This document shows, in pieces, positions 16,646-25,279 of a DNA stretch of 64,000 nucleotides (its first letter is position 1; each line of letters begins with the position of its first letter). The notes under the pieces are model-generated. The model worked only from the letters and a program-made list of their open reading frames with translations. It ran no database searches and had not been told where the DNA came from. The position numbers and the translations under genes were made by a program. Source of the DNA: Streptomyces coelicoflavus (GTDB lineage Bacteria; Actinomycetota; Actinomycetes; Streptomycetales; Streptomycetaceae); assembly GCF_003112555.1 (NCBI RefSeq), contig NZ_BEWB01000009.1:371759-435758 (forward strand), in the 5' to 3' direction.

Positions 16646-17664
16646 CGGGTGCCCTTCGAGGCGAACTCGGCGACGGCCTTCACGTTGGACTTGTCGACGA
16701 AGGCCGGGCCGGTCAGCACCGGCTGCTCACCGCCGCCGCTGTAGTTGCCGTTGTTCTTGTAGAGCCACAGTCCGTCGACGGCGAGGTAGCCCTGGAGGTA
16801 GGGCTGCTGGTCGACGGCGAACTCGATGTCACCCTTCTCGATGGCGCCGGTCAGTTCCTTGTTGAGGTCGAAGGTGGCGACCTCGGCCTTGCTGCCGGAC
16901 TCGTCCACGGACTGCACGGCGGTCATGGCGAAGGGGGCGCCCAGCGTGACGAGGTGGTCGATGTCGCTGCTCTGCTTGAGCTTGGCGGTGATGGTCGACT
17001 TCACCGAGGGCATGTCGGTGCCGTTGACGTAGAGGTTCTCGATGGACCCCTCGAAGGTCTTCTTCACGCCGTCGCAGCGCTGGGTCAGACCGACGTTGCC
17101 CTGCTCGTGGATGACGCAGACGGCCTTCTTGGCACCGTCCTCGTTGAGCCGCTTGCCGAGCGCCTCGCCCGCCACGCTCTCGTCCTGGCCGAAGAACTCC
17201 ATCAGGCCGAGCTTCTGCCAGTCCGCCAGACCGGAGTTGAGCCCGACCACGGGTATGCCGGCCTTCTCCGCCTTGGCGAGGACGCTCTTGAGGGCGTCCG
17301 GCTTGGCGAGGGTGACGGCGATGCCGTCGACCTTCTGGTCGATCGCGTTCTGCACCAGGTTGGCCTGGTTGCCCGCGTTCGGGTCGGCCGAGTAGACGAG
17401 CTTGACGTTGTCCTTGTCGGCGGCGGCCTGGGCGCCCTTGCGGACGATGTCCCAGAAGGTGTCGCCGGGTGCCTGGTGGGTGACCAGGGCGACGGTCATG
17501 CGGGGGGTGTTCGCCTTGCCCGCGGATGCCCCCGAGTCGCCTTCCTCGTCGGCCTTCTTGCCGCCCGAGCTGCTGGAGCAGCCGGCGAGGGTCAGGGCCG
17601 CGGCGGCGGCGAGGGCCACGGCGGGGGCGAATCTGCGGGAGCGGGCGTGCGAAGAGCGGTCCAT
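16642..17664 (-). CDS. Sugar ABC importer, solute-binding lipoprotein (probably inositol)
   Basis: 340 residues. A lipoprotein signal peptide ends in LTLAGC (Cys at about 28), and a periplasmic-binding-protein type 1 fold follows (VALVTHQAPGDTFWDIVRKGAQAAADK; later DQQPYLQGYLAVDGLWLYK). This is the ribose/inositol-type binding protein. The true start is ATG at 17664, preceded by GCAGGAAAAG; the open frame extends 43 codons upstream through the promoter and is not used. It is first in the operon with the permease, ATPase and IolE-like gene, divergent from iolC, which makes inositol the likely cargo. Confidence 0.93.
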   Translation of the reverse strand: MDRSSHARSRRFAPAVALAAAAALTLAGCSSSSGGKKADEEGDSGASAGKANTPRMTVALVTHQAPGDTFWDIVRKGAQAAADKDNVKLVYSADPNAGNQANLVQNAIDQKVDGIAVTLAKPDALKSVLAKAEKAGIPVVGLNSGLADWQKLGLMEFFGQDESVAGEALGKRLNEDGAKKAVCVIHEQGNVGLTQRCDGVKKTFEGSIENLYVNGTDMPSVKSTITAKLKQSSDIDHLVTLGAPFAMTAVQSVDESGSKAEVATFDLNKELTGAIEKGDIEFAVDQQPYLQGYLAVDGLWLYKNNGNYSGGGEQPVLTGPAFVDKSNVKAVAEFASKGTR

Positions 17665-17764
17665 CTTTTCCTGCACCTCACTGTGCGACTGTGCGACGGG
17701 AGAGCCGTGTACCAGACCCGGGTGCCGGACCCGAGAAGAATGGCTGTTGCTGCGCTGGGACCGG

Positions 17765-17874
17765 ATACAAGTCCTTGTGACGCCCACTGTCAATACTTTG
17801 TCAAGACATCATTTCACTCGCAGGTCCGAATGTAAGTACAAAGTCTTGACAGTGTCGTCCGGGAGTCATACACC
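17765..17874. promoter_or_regulatory. Divergent iol promoter region with TGTCAA/TTGACA operator array
   Basis: CACTGTCAATACTTTGT (17785-17801) and ACAAAGTCTTGACAGTG (17838-17854) form a 17-bp inverted repeat with one mismatch and a 36-bp spacer. A third core, TGTCAAGAC, begins at 17800. Plus strand: TTGACA (17846-17851), 17 bp, TACACC (17869-17874), driving iolC. Minus strand: TTGACA (17793-17788), 17 bp, TTGTAT (17770-17765), driving the transporter operon. The repeat therefore covers both -35 boxes, as expected for a repressor site. The GntR protein encoded at 22635 is the likely binder. Confidence 0.75.
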
Positions 17875-17916
17875 TGGGAGGCGGCAGGCCCCCGCCCAGC
17901 CAAAGGAGCGTCGCAC

Positions 17917-18879
17917 ATGGCCGAGTCAGTCCCGCGTTTCGATCTGATCACGATGGGCCGCATCGGGGTCGACCTCTACCCTCTCCAGACGGGCGTGCCC
18001 CTGGCCGAGGTTGAGACCTTCGGCAAGTTCCTCGGCGGATCGGCCTCCAACGTGGCGGTCGCCGCCGCCCGGCTCGGCCGCACGGCGGCCGTCATCACCC
18101 GCACGGGCGACGACCCCTTCGGGGCCTATCTGCACGGCGCGCTGAAGGAGTTCGGCGTCGACGACCGCTGGGTCACCCCGGTCGCCGCGTACCCGACCCC
18201 GGTGACGTTCTGCGAGATCTTCCCGCCGGACGACTTCCCGCTGTACTTCTACCGCCGCCCCAAGGCCCCGGACCTGGAGATCCACCCGGAGGAGCTGGAC
18301 CTGGACGCGGTCCGCGCGGCCTCGATCTTCTGGATGACCGGCACCGGGCTGAGCGAGGAGCCGAGCCGTACGGCGACGCTGGCGGCGCTCGCCCACCGTG
18401 CGAAGTCCGGCACCACGGTCTTCGACCTGGACTGGCGCCCCATGTTCTGGACCGACCCCGACGAGGCCCGCCCGTACTACGCCGAGGCGCTCGGGCACGC
18501 GACCGTCGCGGTCGGCAACCTGGACGAGTGCGAGATCGCCACGGGCGTGCGCGAACCCCGGGCCTGCGCCGAGGCACTGCTGGCGGCCGGTGTGGAGCTG
18601 GCCGTCGTCAAGCAGGGTCCGAAGGGTGTCCTCGCCGTCCACCGCGACGGCCGGTCCGCCGAGGTGCCGCCGGTCCCGGTCGAGGTGGTCAACGGCCTCG
18701 GCGCGGGCGACGCGTTCGGCGGGTCCCTGTGCCACGGTCTGCTCTCCGGCTGGGAGCTGGAGCGGATCATGCGGTACGCCAACGCGGCCGGCGCCCTCGT
18801 CGCCTCCCGCCTCGCCTGTTCCTCCGCGATGCCCACCGAGGCGGAGGTCGACGACCTCCTCGCGCGAGCCACTCCCTGA
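17917..18879 (+). CDS. iolC: 5-dehydro-2-deoxygluconokinase
   Basis: 320 residues of the PfkB ribokinase family. Seen are the N-terminal GRIGVDLYPLQTGVPLAEVETFGKFLGGSASNVAVAAARLG and the C-terminal signature NGLGAGDAFGGS (259-270) with catalytic Asp265. The family phosphorylates 5-dehydro-2-deoxy-D-gluconate from inositol breakdown; YRRPKAPDLEI and DLDWRPMFW are typical of IolC. It is the first gene of an operon with the aldolase, iolB, iolD and the GntR regulator, under the shared TGTCAA-type promoter. The ribosome binding site AAAGGAG precedes ATG. Confidence 0.95.
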   Translation: MAESVPRFDLITMGRIGVDLYPLQTGVPLAEVETFGKFLGGSASNVAVAAARLGRTAAVITRTGDDPFGAYLHGALKEFGVDDRWVTPVAAYPTPVTFCEIFPPDDFPLYFYRRPKAPDLEIHPEELDLDAVRAASIFWMTGTGLSEEPSRTATLAALAHRAKSGTTVFDLDWRPMFWTDPDEARPYYAEALGHATVAVGNLDECEIATGVREPRACAEALLAAGVELAVVKQGPKGVLAVHRDGRSAEVPPVPVEVVNGLGAGDAFGGSLCHGLLSGWELERIMRYANAAGALVASRLACSSAMPTEAEVDDLLARATP

Positions 18880-18892
18880 ACGGAGCCACGTC

Positions 18893-19789
18893 TTGTCCCC
18901 CAGCATCTCCAGCATCCCGGACCTCACCGCGGTCAGGGCCCGGCACCCGGAGGCGATCGCCGAGGCCGCGGCCCGCCGGGTGCGCCGCCCGCTGATCGGC
19001 GACTCCGGCCGCCTGATGATCGTGGCCGCCGACCACCCGGCGCGCGGCGCGCTCGGCGTCGGCGCCCGCGGGCTCGCCATGGCCAACCGGGCCGACCTGC
19101 TGGAACGCCTGTGCACCGCGCTGTCCCGCCCCGGCGTCGACGGGGTGCTGGCCACCGCCGACGTCCTCGAGGACCTGCTCCTGCTCGGGGTGCTGGAGAA
19201 CAAGGTCGTCATGGGATCGATGAACCGGGGCGGCCTCGCGGGCGCCGCCTTCGAGATGGACGACCGCTTCACCGGCCACCGCGCCGAGGACATCGACCGG
19301 CTGCGCTTCGACGCGGGCAAGCTGCTGCTGCGCATCGACTACGACGACCCCGGCTCACTGGACACGATGGAGGCGAGCGCCCGGGCGGTCGACGCCATGG
19401 CGGCACGTGGACTGCCCCTGTTCGTCGAGCCGTTCATCTCCCGCCGGGTCGACGGGCGGGTCCGCAACGACCTGTCCGCCGAGGCCGTCACCCGGTCCAT
19501 CGCCATCGCCTCGGGCCTCGGCGGCACCTCCGCCTACACCTGGCTGAAACTGCCCGTCACCCACGACCCGGACGACATGGCGGAGGTCCTGGAGACCTCC
19601 ACGCTGCCCGCCGTCCTGCTCGGCGGCGACATAGGCGGCTCCCCCGCGGACCAGAGCGCGGCCTACGAACGCTGGCGCAAGGCCCTGAGGCTCCCCACCG
19701 TGCAGGGCATGGTGGTCGGCCGCTCGCTGCTCTACCCGGCCGAGGGCAGCGTGGAACAGGCGGTGGACACGGCCGTCGGACTGCTGTGA
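18893..19789 (+). CDS. Class I aldolase-like (beta/alpha)8 protein, probable DKGP aldolase
   Basis: 298 residues of the Cgl0159-like barrel family related to deoxyribose-phosphate and fructose-bisphosphate aldolases (LMIVAADHPARGALGVG; KVVMGSMNRGGLAGAAFEMDDRFTG; LPLFVEPFISRRVDGRV; TWLKLPVTHD with a likely Schiff-base Lys). In inositol loci lacking iolJ it is presumed to cleave 2-deoxy-5-keto-gluconate-6-phosphate to dihydroxyacetone phosphate and malonate semialdehyde; this role is inferred. The start is TTG at 18893, since GGAG lies 7 nt upstream and the gap to iolC is only 13 nt. Confidence 0.83.
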   Translation: MSPSISSIPDLTAVRARHPEAIAEAAARRVRRPLIGDSGRLMIVAADHPARGALGVGARGLAMANRADLLERLCTALSRPGVDGVLATADVLEDLLLLGVLENKVVMGSMNRGGLAGAAFEMDDRFTGHRAEDIDRLRFDAGKLLLRIDYDDPGSLDTMEASARAVDAMAARGLPLFVEPFISRRVDGRVRNDLSAEAVTRSIAIASGLGGTSAYTWLKLPVTHDPDDMAEVLETSTLPAVLLGGDIGGSPADQSAAYERWRKALRLPTVQGMVVGRSLLYPAEGSVEQAVDTAVGLL

Positions 19790-19814
19790 ACGAGGAGAGG
19801 CGGAGGAGCAGGGG

Positions 19815-20711
19815 ATGACGTATCACCTTCCCGCGGGCAAGGCCGCTGCGGACGGCCCGTACGCCGTGGACGTGACACCCGAGAGCGCGGGCTGGGGCTA
19901 CTCCAGCCTGCGCGTGGTGAACCTGCCGCCCGGCGGCGGCCACACCTTCGACAGCGGCGGGAGCGAGTGGATCGTCCTGCCGCTGAGCGGCGGCTGCACG
20001 GTCGGGGTCGCCGACGACTCCGGCGAGGACACCTTCGAACTCACCGGCCGGGACAGCGTGTTCGGCGGCGTGACCGACTTCGCGTACGTGCCGCGCGACG
20101 CCCGTACGACGGTGACGTCCGCCGGCGGCGGCCGGTTCGCCCTGACCGGCGCCCGCTGCACCCGGCGCCTGCCCGCCCGGTACGTCCCGGCGTCCTCGGT
20201 CCCGGTGGAGCTGCGCGGCACGGGGAACTGTTCGCGGCAGGTCAACAACTTCGGCGCGGCAGGGGTGTTCGAGTGCGACAGGCTGATCGCGGTCGAGGTG
20301 CTCACCCCGGGCGGCAACTGGTCCTCCTTCCCGCCCCACAAGCACGACGAGCACCGGCCCGGCGAGGAGTCGGTGCTCGAGGAGATCTACTACTTCGAGT
20401 TCACGGACCACGACGGCATCCCGGGCCTCGGCTACCAGCGCGTCTCCCCCTCCGGCCGGGGACAGGGCACGGACGTGCTGGCCGAAGTGCGCAACGGGGA
20501 CGTCGTACTGATCCCCGACGGCTGGCACGGACCGTCGATGGCGGTCCCCGGCCACCACATGTACTACCTCAACGTCATGGCCGGCCCGGAGCCCGAGCGC
20601 GCCTGGCTGATCAGCGACCACCCCGACCACGCCTGGATCCGGGACACCTGGCCCGACCAGCCGGTCGACCCCCGACTCCCGCTCTACACCGCACCGGAGA
20701 GGTCCGCATGA
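19815..20711 (+). CDS. iolB: 5-deoxy-glucuronate isomerase
   Basis: 298 residues of the KduI/IolB bicupin family. Seen are SAGWGYSSLRVVNLPPGGGH near the start, the metal-binding PPHKHDEH (about 175-182) with a downstream Glu in LEEIYYFEF, and a late His in DGWHGPSMAVPGHHMYYLNVM. It converts 5-deoxy-glucuronate to 5-dehydro-2-deoxygluconate, feeding IolC. Its stop overlaps the iolD start (ATGA), so the two are translationally coupled. Confidence 0.95.
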   Translation: MTYHLPAGKAAADGPYAVDVTPESAGWGYSSLRVVNLPPGGGHTFDSGGSEWIVLPLSGGCTVGVADDSGEDTFELTGRDSVFGGVTDFAYVPRDARTTVTSAGGGRFALTGARCTRRLPARYVPASSVPVELRGTGNCSRQVNNFGAAGVFECDRLIAVEVLTPGGNWSSFPPHKHDEHRPGEESVLEEIYYFEFTDHDGIPGLGYQRVSPSGRGQGTDVLAEVRNGDVVLIPDGWHGPSMAVPGHHMYYLNVMAGPEPERAWLISDHPDHAWIRDTWPDQPVDPRLPLYTAPERSA

Positions 20712-22582
20712 GCGTCGCCGCCACCCGCCGACTGACCACCGCCCAGGCCCTGGTGCGCTTCCTGGCCGCGCAGTACACCGAACGCGACGGCGCGCGGCAC
20801 CGCCTGATCGCGGGTACCTGGGGCATCTTCGGCCACGGCAACGTGGCCGGCCTCGGCCAGGCACTCGTCGAGTACCGCGAGGCGATGCCGTACCACCAGG
20901 GCCGCAACGAGCAGGCCATGGTGCACGCGGCCGTCGGCCACGCCCGCCAACTCAACCGCCTGTCCGCCCAGGCCGTGACGACCTCCATCGGCCCTGGCGC
21001 CACCAACCTGGTCACCGGCGCCGCCCTCGCCACGGTCAACCGCCTGCCGGTCCTGCTCCTCCCCGGCGACTACTTCGCCTCGCACGCCGCCGACCCGCTG
21101 CTCCAGCAGCTGGAGCATCCCGTCGAGGCCGACGTGTCGGTCAACGACGCCCTGCGGCCCGTGTCCCGGTACTTCGACCGGATCACCCGCCCCGAGGCGC
21201 TGCTCGCCTCCGCGCTCAAGGCGATGCGCGTACTGACCGACCCGGCGGAGACCGGCGCGGTCACCCTCGCGCTGCCGCAGGACGTGCAGGCCGAGGCGTA
21301 CGACTGGCCGGAGGAGTTCTTCGCCGACCGGATCTGGCGGGTACGCCGCCCCGCGCCCGACCCGGCGGAACTGGCCGAGGCCGTCCAGGCGATCCGCTCC
21401 GCCGCCCGCCCGCTGATCGTCGCGGGCGGCGGCGTCCACCACAGCGAGGCCGAGGGGGCCCTGAGGACGCTGGTGGACGCCACCGGTATCCCGGTCGCCT
21501 CCACCCAGGCCGGAAAGGGCGCCCTGCGCCACGACCACCCGGCCGACCTCGGCGGCATCGGCCACACCGGCACCGCGGTGAGCGACGAACTCGCCCGCAC
21601 CGCCGACCTGGTGATCGGCGTCGGCACCCGCTACTCGGACTTCACCACCGCCTCGGGCACCCTCTTCCAGCACCCGGGCGTCCGCTTCCTGAACCTCAAC
21701 ATCACCGCCTTCGACGCCCACAAGCTCGCCGCCGGCACCCTGGTGTGCGACGCGCGGGCCGGGCTCACGGCGCTGGCGGAGGCCCTGCCCGGCCACCGCG
21801 TGGACGCGGCCTACGAGACGGAGTACCGCGCCGGGAAGGCCCGTTGGGAGGAGACGGTCGAGGCCGTCTTCCGGGCCAACGACGACGGCGCGGTGCCGAC
21901 CCAGACGCAGGTGCTGGGCGCGCTGGACGCGGTGGTCGGCGACGAGGACGTGGTGATCAACGCGGCCGGGTCGCTCCCCGGCGACCTGCACAAGCTGTGG
22001 CGGGCCCGCTCCCCGCGCCAGTACCACCTGGAGTACGGCTACTCCTGCATGGGCTACGAGATCCCGGCCGCGCTCGGCGTCCAGCAGGCCGCGCCCGGCA
22101 CCCCCGTGTGGGCCCTGGTCGGCGACGGCACGTACCTGATGAACCCGACGGAGATCGTCACGGCCGTCCAGGAGAACCTGCCGGTGAAGCTGGTCCTCGT
22201 CCAGAACCACGGCTACGCGTCCATCGGCGGCCTGTCCGAGTCGGTGGGCGCCGAGCGCTTCGGCACCGACTACCGCCACCGCGTCGCCGACGGCTCCTTC
22301 ACCGGCGCCCCGCTCCCCGTCGACCTCGCCGCCAACGCGGCCAGCCTCGGCATGGACGTCCTGCGCGCCAAGACGGTGCGGGAGCTGCGCGAGGCGCTGA
22401 CGACGGCGCGGGCGGCGACCCGCCCGACGTGTGTGTACGTCGAGACGGCGCCCGCGCGGACCGCTCTCCCGGCGGAGGCCTGGTGGGACGTGCCGGTGGC
22501 CGAGGTGTCGGGGCGCGAGGCCGCCACCGGCGCGCGGAAGAGCTACGAGCGCGCGGTCGCCGACCGCCGCCACCACCTCTGA
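20708..22582 (+). CDS. iolD: 3D-(3,5/4)-trihydroxycyclohexane-1,2-dione acylhydrolase
   Basis: 624 residues of the thiamine-diphosphate enzyme family. The N-terminal domain carries the catalytic-Glu region AMPYHQGRNEQAMVHAAVG, there is a central NAD/FAD-like domain, and the C-terminal ThDP-binding motif starts at GDGTYLMNPTEIVTAVQENLPVKLVLVQNHGYASIGG. IolD hydrolyses the cyclic dione from IolE to 5-deoxy-glucuronate, the substrate of IolB. The length matches the family. It is coupled to iolB by a 4-nt overlap and followed by the GntR gene. Confidence 0.95.
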   Translation: MSVAATRRLTTAQALVRFLAAQYTERDGARHRLIAGTWGIFGHGNVAGLGQALVEYREAMPYHQGRNEQAMVHAAVGHARQLNRLSAQAVTTSIGPGATNLVTGAALATVNRLPVLLLPGDYFASHAADPLLQQLEHPVEADVSVNDALRPVSRYFDRITRPEALLASALKAMRVLTDPAETGAVTLALPQDVQAEAYDWPEEFFADRIWRVRRPAPDPAELAEAVQAIRSAARPLIVAGGGVHHSEAEGALRTLVDATGIPVASTQAGKGALRHDHPADLGGIGHTGTAVSDELARTADLVIGVGTRYSDFTTASGTLFQHPGVRFLNLNITAFDAHKLAAGTLVCDARAGLTALAEALPGHRVDAAYETEYRAGKARWEETVEAVFRANDDGAVPTQTQVLGALDAVVGDEDVVINAAGSLPGDLHKLWRARSPRQYHLEYGYSCMGYEIPAALGVQQAAPGTPVWALVGDGTYLMNPTEIVTAVQENLPVKLVLVQNHGYASIGGLSESVGAERFGTDYRHRVADGSFTGAPLPVDLAANAASLGMDVLRAKTVRELREALTTARAATRPTCVYVETAPARTALPAEAWWDVPVAEVSGREAATGARKSYERAVADRRHHL

Positions 22583-22634
22583 CCGCTCCGCCCGCCGCCC
22601 CGACACACATCACCCACCCAAGGGAGGTAGGTCC

Positions 22635-23420
22635 ATGGCGAAGACCGGCGACCCCGCACGTGCCGTGACCGCCCCCGCGACCGGCGCCCTGGACTTCGCC
22701 CTGGACCGGGGCAGTCCGGTGCCGCTCTACTACCAGCTGGCCCAGCAGCTGGAGGCGGCGATCGAGCACGGCGTCCTCGCACCGGGGAACCTGCTGGGCA
22801 ACGAGGTCGACCTCTCCGTCCGCCTCGGCCTGTCCCGGCCCACGGTCCGGCAGGCCATCCAGTCCCTGGTCGACAAGGGGCTCCTGGTGCGGCGGCGCGG
22901 GGTCGGCACCCAGGTGGTGCACAGCCAGGTCAAGCGCCCCCTGGAACTGAGCAGCCTCTACGACGACCTGGAGGCGGCCGGGCAGGGCCCGGGCACCCGG
23001 GTGGTGCGCAACGAGGGCGTCCCGGCCGCCGCCGAGGTCGCGGCGGCCCTCGGCGTCGCGGAGGGCGCCGAGGTCACCGTCCTCGAACGACTGCGCCTCA
23101 CCCACGGCCAGCCGGTGGCGATGCTGTGCAACTACCTTCCGGCGGGCCTGCTGGAACTCGACGACGCCCGGCTGGAGTCGACCGGCCTGTACCGGATGAT
23201 GCGCGCGTCCGGCATCACCCTGCACAGCGCCCGCCAGACCGTCGGCGCCCGCATCGCCTCCCCCGGCGAGGCCGAACGCCTCGGCGAGACGGAGGGCGCC
23301 GCACTGCTCACCATGCAGCGCACCGCGTACGACGACACCGGCCGGGCGGTCGAGTACGGCACACACGTCTACCGCGCGTCCCGGTACGCGTTCGACTTCC
23401 AGCTCCTGGTCAGGAACTGA
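22635..23420 (+). CDS. GntR-family regulator (UTRA type), likely repressor of the inositol genes
   Basis: 261 residues. The N-terminal winged helix (VPLYYQLAQQLEAAIEHGVLAPGNLLGNEVDLSVRLGLSRPTVRQAIQSLVDKGLLVRRRGVGTQVV) is joined to a UTRA effector domain (HGQPVAMLCNYLP; TGLYRMMRASGITLHSARQTVGAR; LTMQRTAYDDTGRAVEYGTHVYRASRYAF). It is the last gene of the iolC operon, so a repressor would be autoregulated through the promoter at 17.8 kb. I recall a GntR repressor of inositol catabolism being described in S. coelicolor; equivalence is inferred. AGGGAGG lies ahead of the ATG. Confidence 0.9.
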   Translation: MAKTGDPARAVTAPATGALDFALDRGSPVPLYYQLAQQLEAAIEHGVLAPGNLLGNEVDLSVRLGLSRPTVRQAIQSLVDKGLLVRRRGVGTQVVHSQVKRPLELSSLYDDLEAAGQGPGTRVVRNEGVPAAAEVAAALGVAEGAEVTVLERLRLTHGQPVAMLCNYLPAGLLELDDARLESTGLYRMMRASGITLHSARQTVGARIASPGEAERLGETEGAALLTMQRTAYDDTGRAVEYGTHVYRASRYAFDFQLLVRN

Positions 23421-23463
23421 CCGGACGGCCCGAGCCGCGACCGCGCGGCATAGGCTGGCGCGG

Positions 23464-23886
23464 GTGAACAGGCGAAAGCACAAGAAGCTGTCCCGGCGGC
23501 TCACCGACGCCGCGCTCGTCGGTGACCAGTCGCGGGTGCGGGCGGCGCTGCGGGCCGGGGCACCGGCCGAGACGGCGGACCCGGCGGGGAGCACCCCGCT
23601 GTACCTCGCGTCCGTGAACGGGGACGCCGGCATCGTCCGCGTGCTGCTCGCGGCCGGGGCCCGGCCCGACACGGAGAGCGGGATCGGCTCGGAGGGCACA
23701 CCGCTGTGCGGGGCCGCCTGCTGGGGGCACGTCGAGGCGGTCCGCGCACTCCTCGAGCACGGAGCCGACCCGAACCTGCGCGAGGACCACGGCACCGGCT
23801 GGACGCCGCTGGAGTGGGCCTCGCACGGCTCGCACCAGGAGACGGTGGACCTGCTCGTCGCGGCGGGGGCGCGGCCCCGGGACTGA
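23464..23886 (+). CDS. Ankyrin-repeat protein
   Basis: 140 residues, a short basic lead (NRRKHKKLSRR) and about four ankyrin repeats with recognisable cores: STPLYLASVNGDAGIVRVLLAAGARPD, GTPLCGAACWGHVEAVRALLEHGADPN and WTPLEWASHGSHQETVDLLVAAGA. No signal peptide is seen, so it is presumed cytosolic and protein-binding. The GTG start at 23464 is the only sensible one. No functional link to the neighbours is visible. Confidence 0.88.
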   Translation: MNRRKHKKLSRRLTDAALVGDQSRVRAALRAGAPAETADPAGSTPLYLASVNGDAGIVRVLLAAGARPDTESGIGSEGTPLCGAACWGHVEAVRALLEHGADPNLREDHGTGWTPLEWASHGSHQETVDLLVAAGARPRD

Positions 23887-24454
23887 CCGCCGGCGGGAAC
23901 CGTGCGCCGTCCAGCACCGTTGCTGACGGGCCGTGGTCGCGGCGATGCCCTGTCGGCCGCCGCCGGCCAGGGCACGTGAACGGGCCGTGGCTGCTTCGAC
24001 CTCTTCCTCGATCCACGCGGTCTTGGCCCTCAGCTGCTTGGCCAACTCCTGGACCGGGAAGTTGTCCAGGGCGAGTTCGCACTCACTTTCGCGACCTGTC
24101 GTTGTGCCAGCGCTGGACCATGTGACCCGCCGCCATCCGCTGCACCGGCATCGTGGCATCGCGCGCGGCCGAGCGCTGCACGGTGGACGGAGCCAGGCGC
24201 GCGTCCTGGGTGGAGAGGGGCACGCCAAGGCGTGCCGAGTCCCGATCCTCGTCGGGTGTCCTGCCTGGATGTCGCGTGCGCATGGAAAAGAGCCCGTCCG
24301 GAAATCACAGCCGTCCTACTGACCTACGTGTTCCGACGCCGGTCGGGGGAAGGGCTCTTCGGGCAGCGTTTCGGGCACCGGATCATCCCGCTGTGCGCCG
24401 AAGCCTGCGGTCACTCCAACCTCGAGCACCGCAGCCCGATCGTGCTGAAACTGG
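23887..24454. other. Gene-free stretch, perhaps degraded mobile or plasmid DNA
   Basis: Nearly 570 bp with no convincing gene. On the minus strand, a run of about 50 codons near 24110-23960 reads as a helical peptide (NFPVQELAKQLRAKTAWIEE, then EEVEAATARSRALAGGG) that looks coding but lacks clear start and stop limits. On the plus strand, 24330-24450 holds another short open stretch (GEGLFGQRFGHRIIPLCAEA). Neither could be assigned. Composition is less GC-biased at third positions than in the flanks. Confidence 0.4.
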
Positions 24455-24492
24455 TCAGGGGCCGTTTCAGATCTCTCTGAAACGGCCCCTGA
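24455..24492 (-). terminator. 17-bp perfect hairpin downstream of tRNA-Pro copy 2
   Basis: A 17-bp arm at 24455-24471 pairs perfectly with 24476-24492 around a TCTC loop. It lies 18 bp past the tRNA 3' end on the minus strand. The core (TTTCAGA-TCTC-TCTGAAA) closely resembles the hairpin after tRNA-Pro copy 3. Confidence 0.8.
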
Positions 24493-24509
24493 CCTGCGAC
24501 TCTTATGAG

Positions 24510-24583
<74 letters not shown>

Positions 24584-24682
24584 GTGTGCTCACACGCGGT
24601 GCACCGCGTGATCACGCGACAGCACTTTACCCCACACACCGGGCCGCGCCTAAGCGGGCTCGGGCGAGGGACAATCGGTGCC

Positions 24683-25222
24683 ATGGACAGCCCTGCCGAC
24701 AGCCCCATGGACCGCACCGCCCAGGACCGCCCGGTGGAGGGACGGGACCGCGACGACGAGGGCCGGGCCCGCAACGCACGGCCGCGGGACGGGCTCGGGC
24801 GGCCGTTGCCGTACGGCGCCGACGGCGTGCCGCGCCAGCCCGAGGGGGTCGTACGGGCCCCGGACGAGACGGTCGCCGAAGCGCAGCGGCTGCTGGACGA
24901 CGGGAAGCCGTTCCACGCGCACGAGGTGTTCGAGGACGCCTGGAAGTCGGGGCCGGAGGAGGAGCGGGAGCTGTGGCGGGGGATGGCGCAGCTGGCCGTC
25001 GGGCTCACGCACGCGGCGCGCGGCAACGTCACCGGCGGAGCCAGGCTGCTGCGGCGCGGGGCGGGCGCCGTGACCGGGTGGGCGGCGTCGGGGGCCGGGC
25101 GGGAGCGGCCGTACGGGATGGACCTCGATTCGGTCGCCGGGTGGGCCCGGCGGCTCGCGGGCGACGTGGAGGGCGGGATGTCCGTGGACGCGGCGGTGCG
25201 GGCGCCCCGGCTGCGGGGATGA
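24683..25222 (+). CDS. DUF309 protein
   Basis: 179 residues. The C-terminal half carries the DUF309 signature LLDDGKPFHAHEVFEDAWKSG, followed by ELWRGMAQLAVGLTHAARGN, a small helical domain of unknown function conserved in bacteria and archaea. The first 60 residues are Asp/Arg-rich low complexity (DSPMDRTAQDRPVEGRDRDDEGR) and probably unstructured; the ATG at 24683 could be replaced by the later ATG in PADSPMDRT. The neighbours offer no functional hint. Confidence 0.85.
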   Translation: MDSPADSPMDRTAQDRPVEGRDRDDEGRARNARPRDGLGRPLPYGADGVPRQPEGVVRAPDETVAEAQRLLDDGKPFHAHEVFEDAWKSGPEEERELWRGMAQLAVGLTHAARGNVTGGARLLRRGAGAVTGWAASGAGRERPYGMDLDSVAGWARRLAGDVEGGMSVDAAVRAPRLRG

Positions 25223-25279
25223 AGGCCGCCGGGGCAGCCCGGCCGGGGCGTTGCCGGTGACGTACGGCAGACTCGGGGC

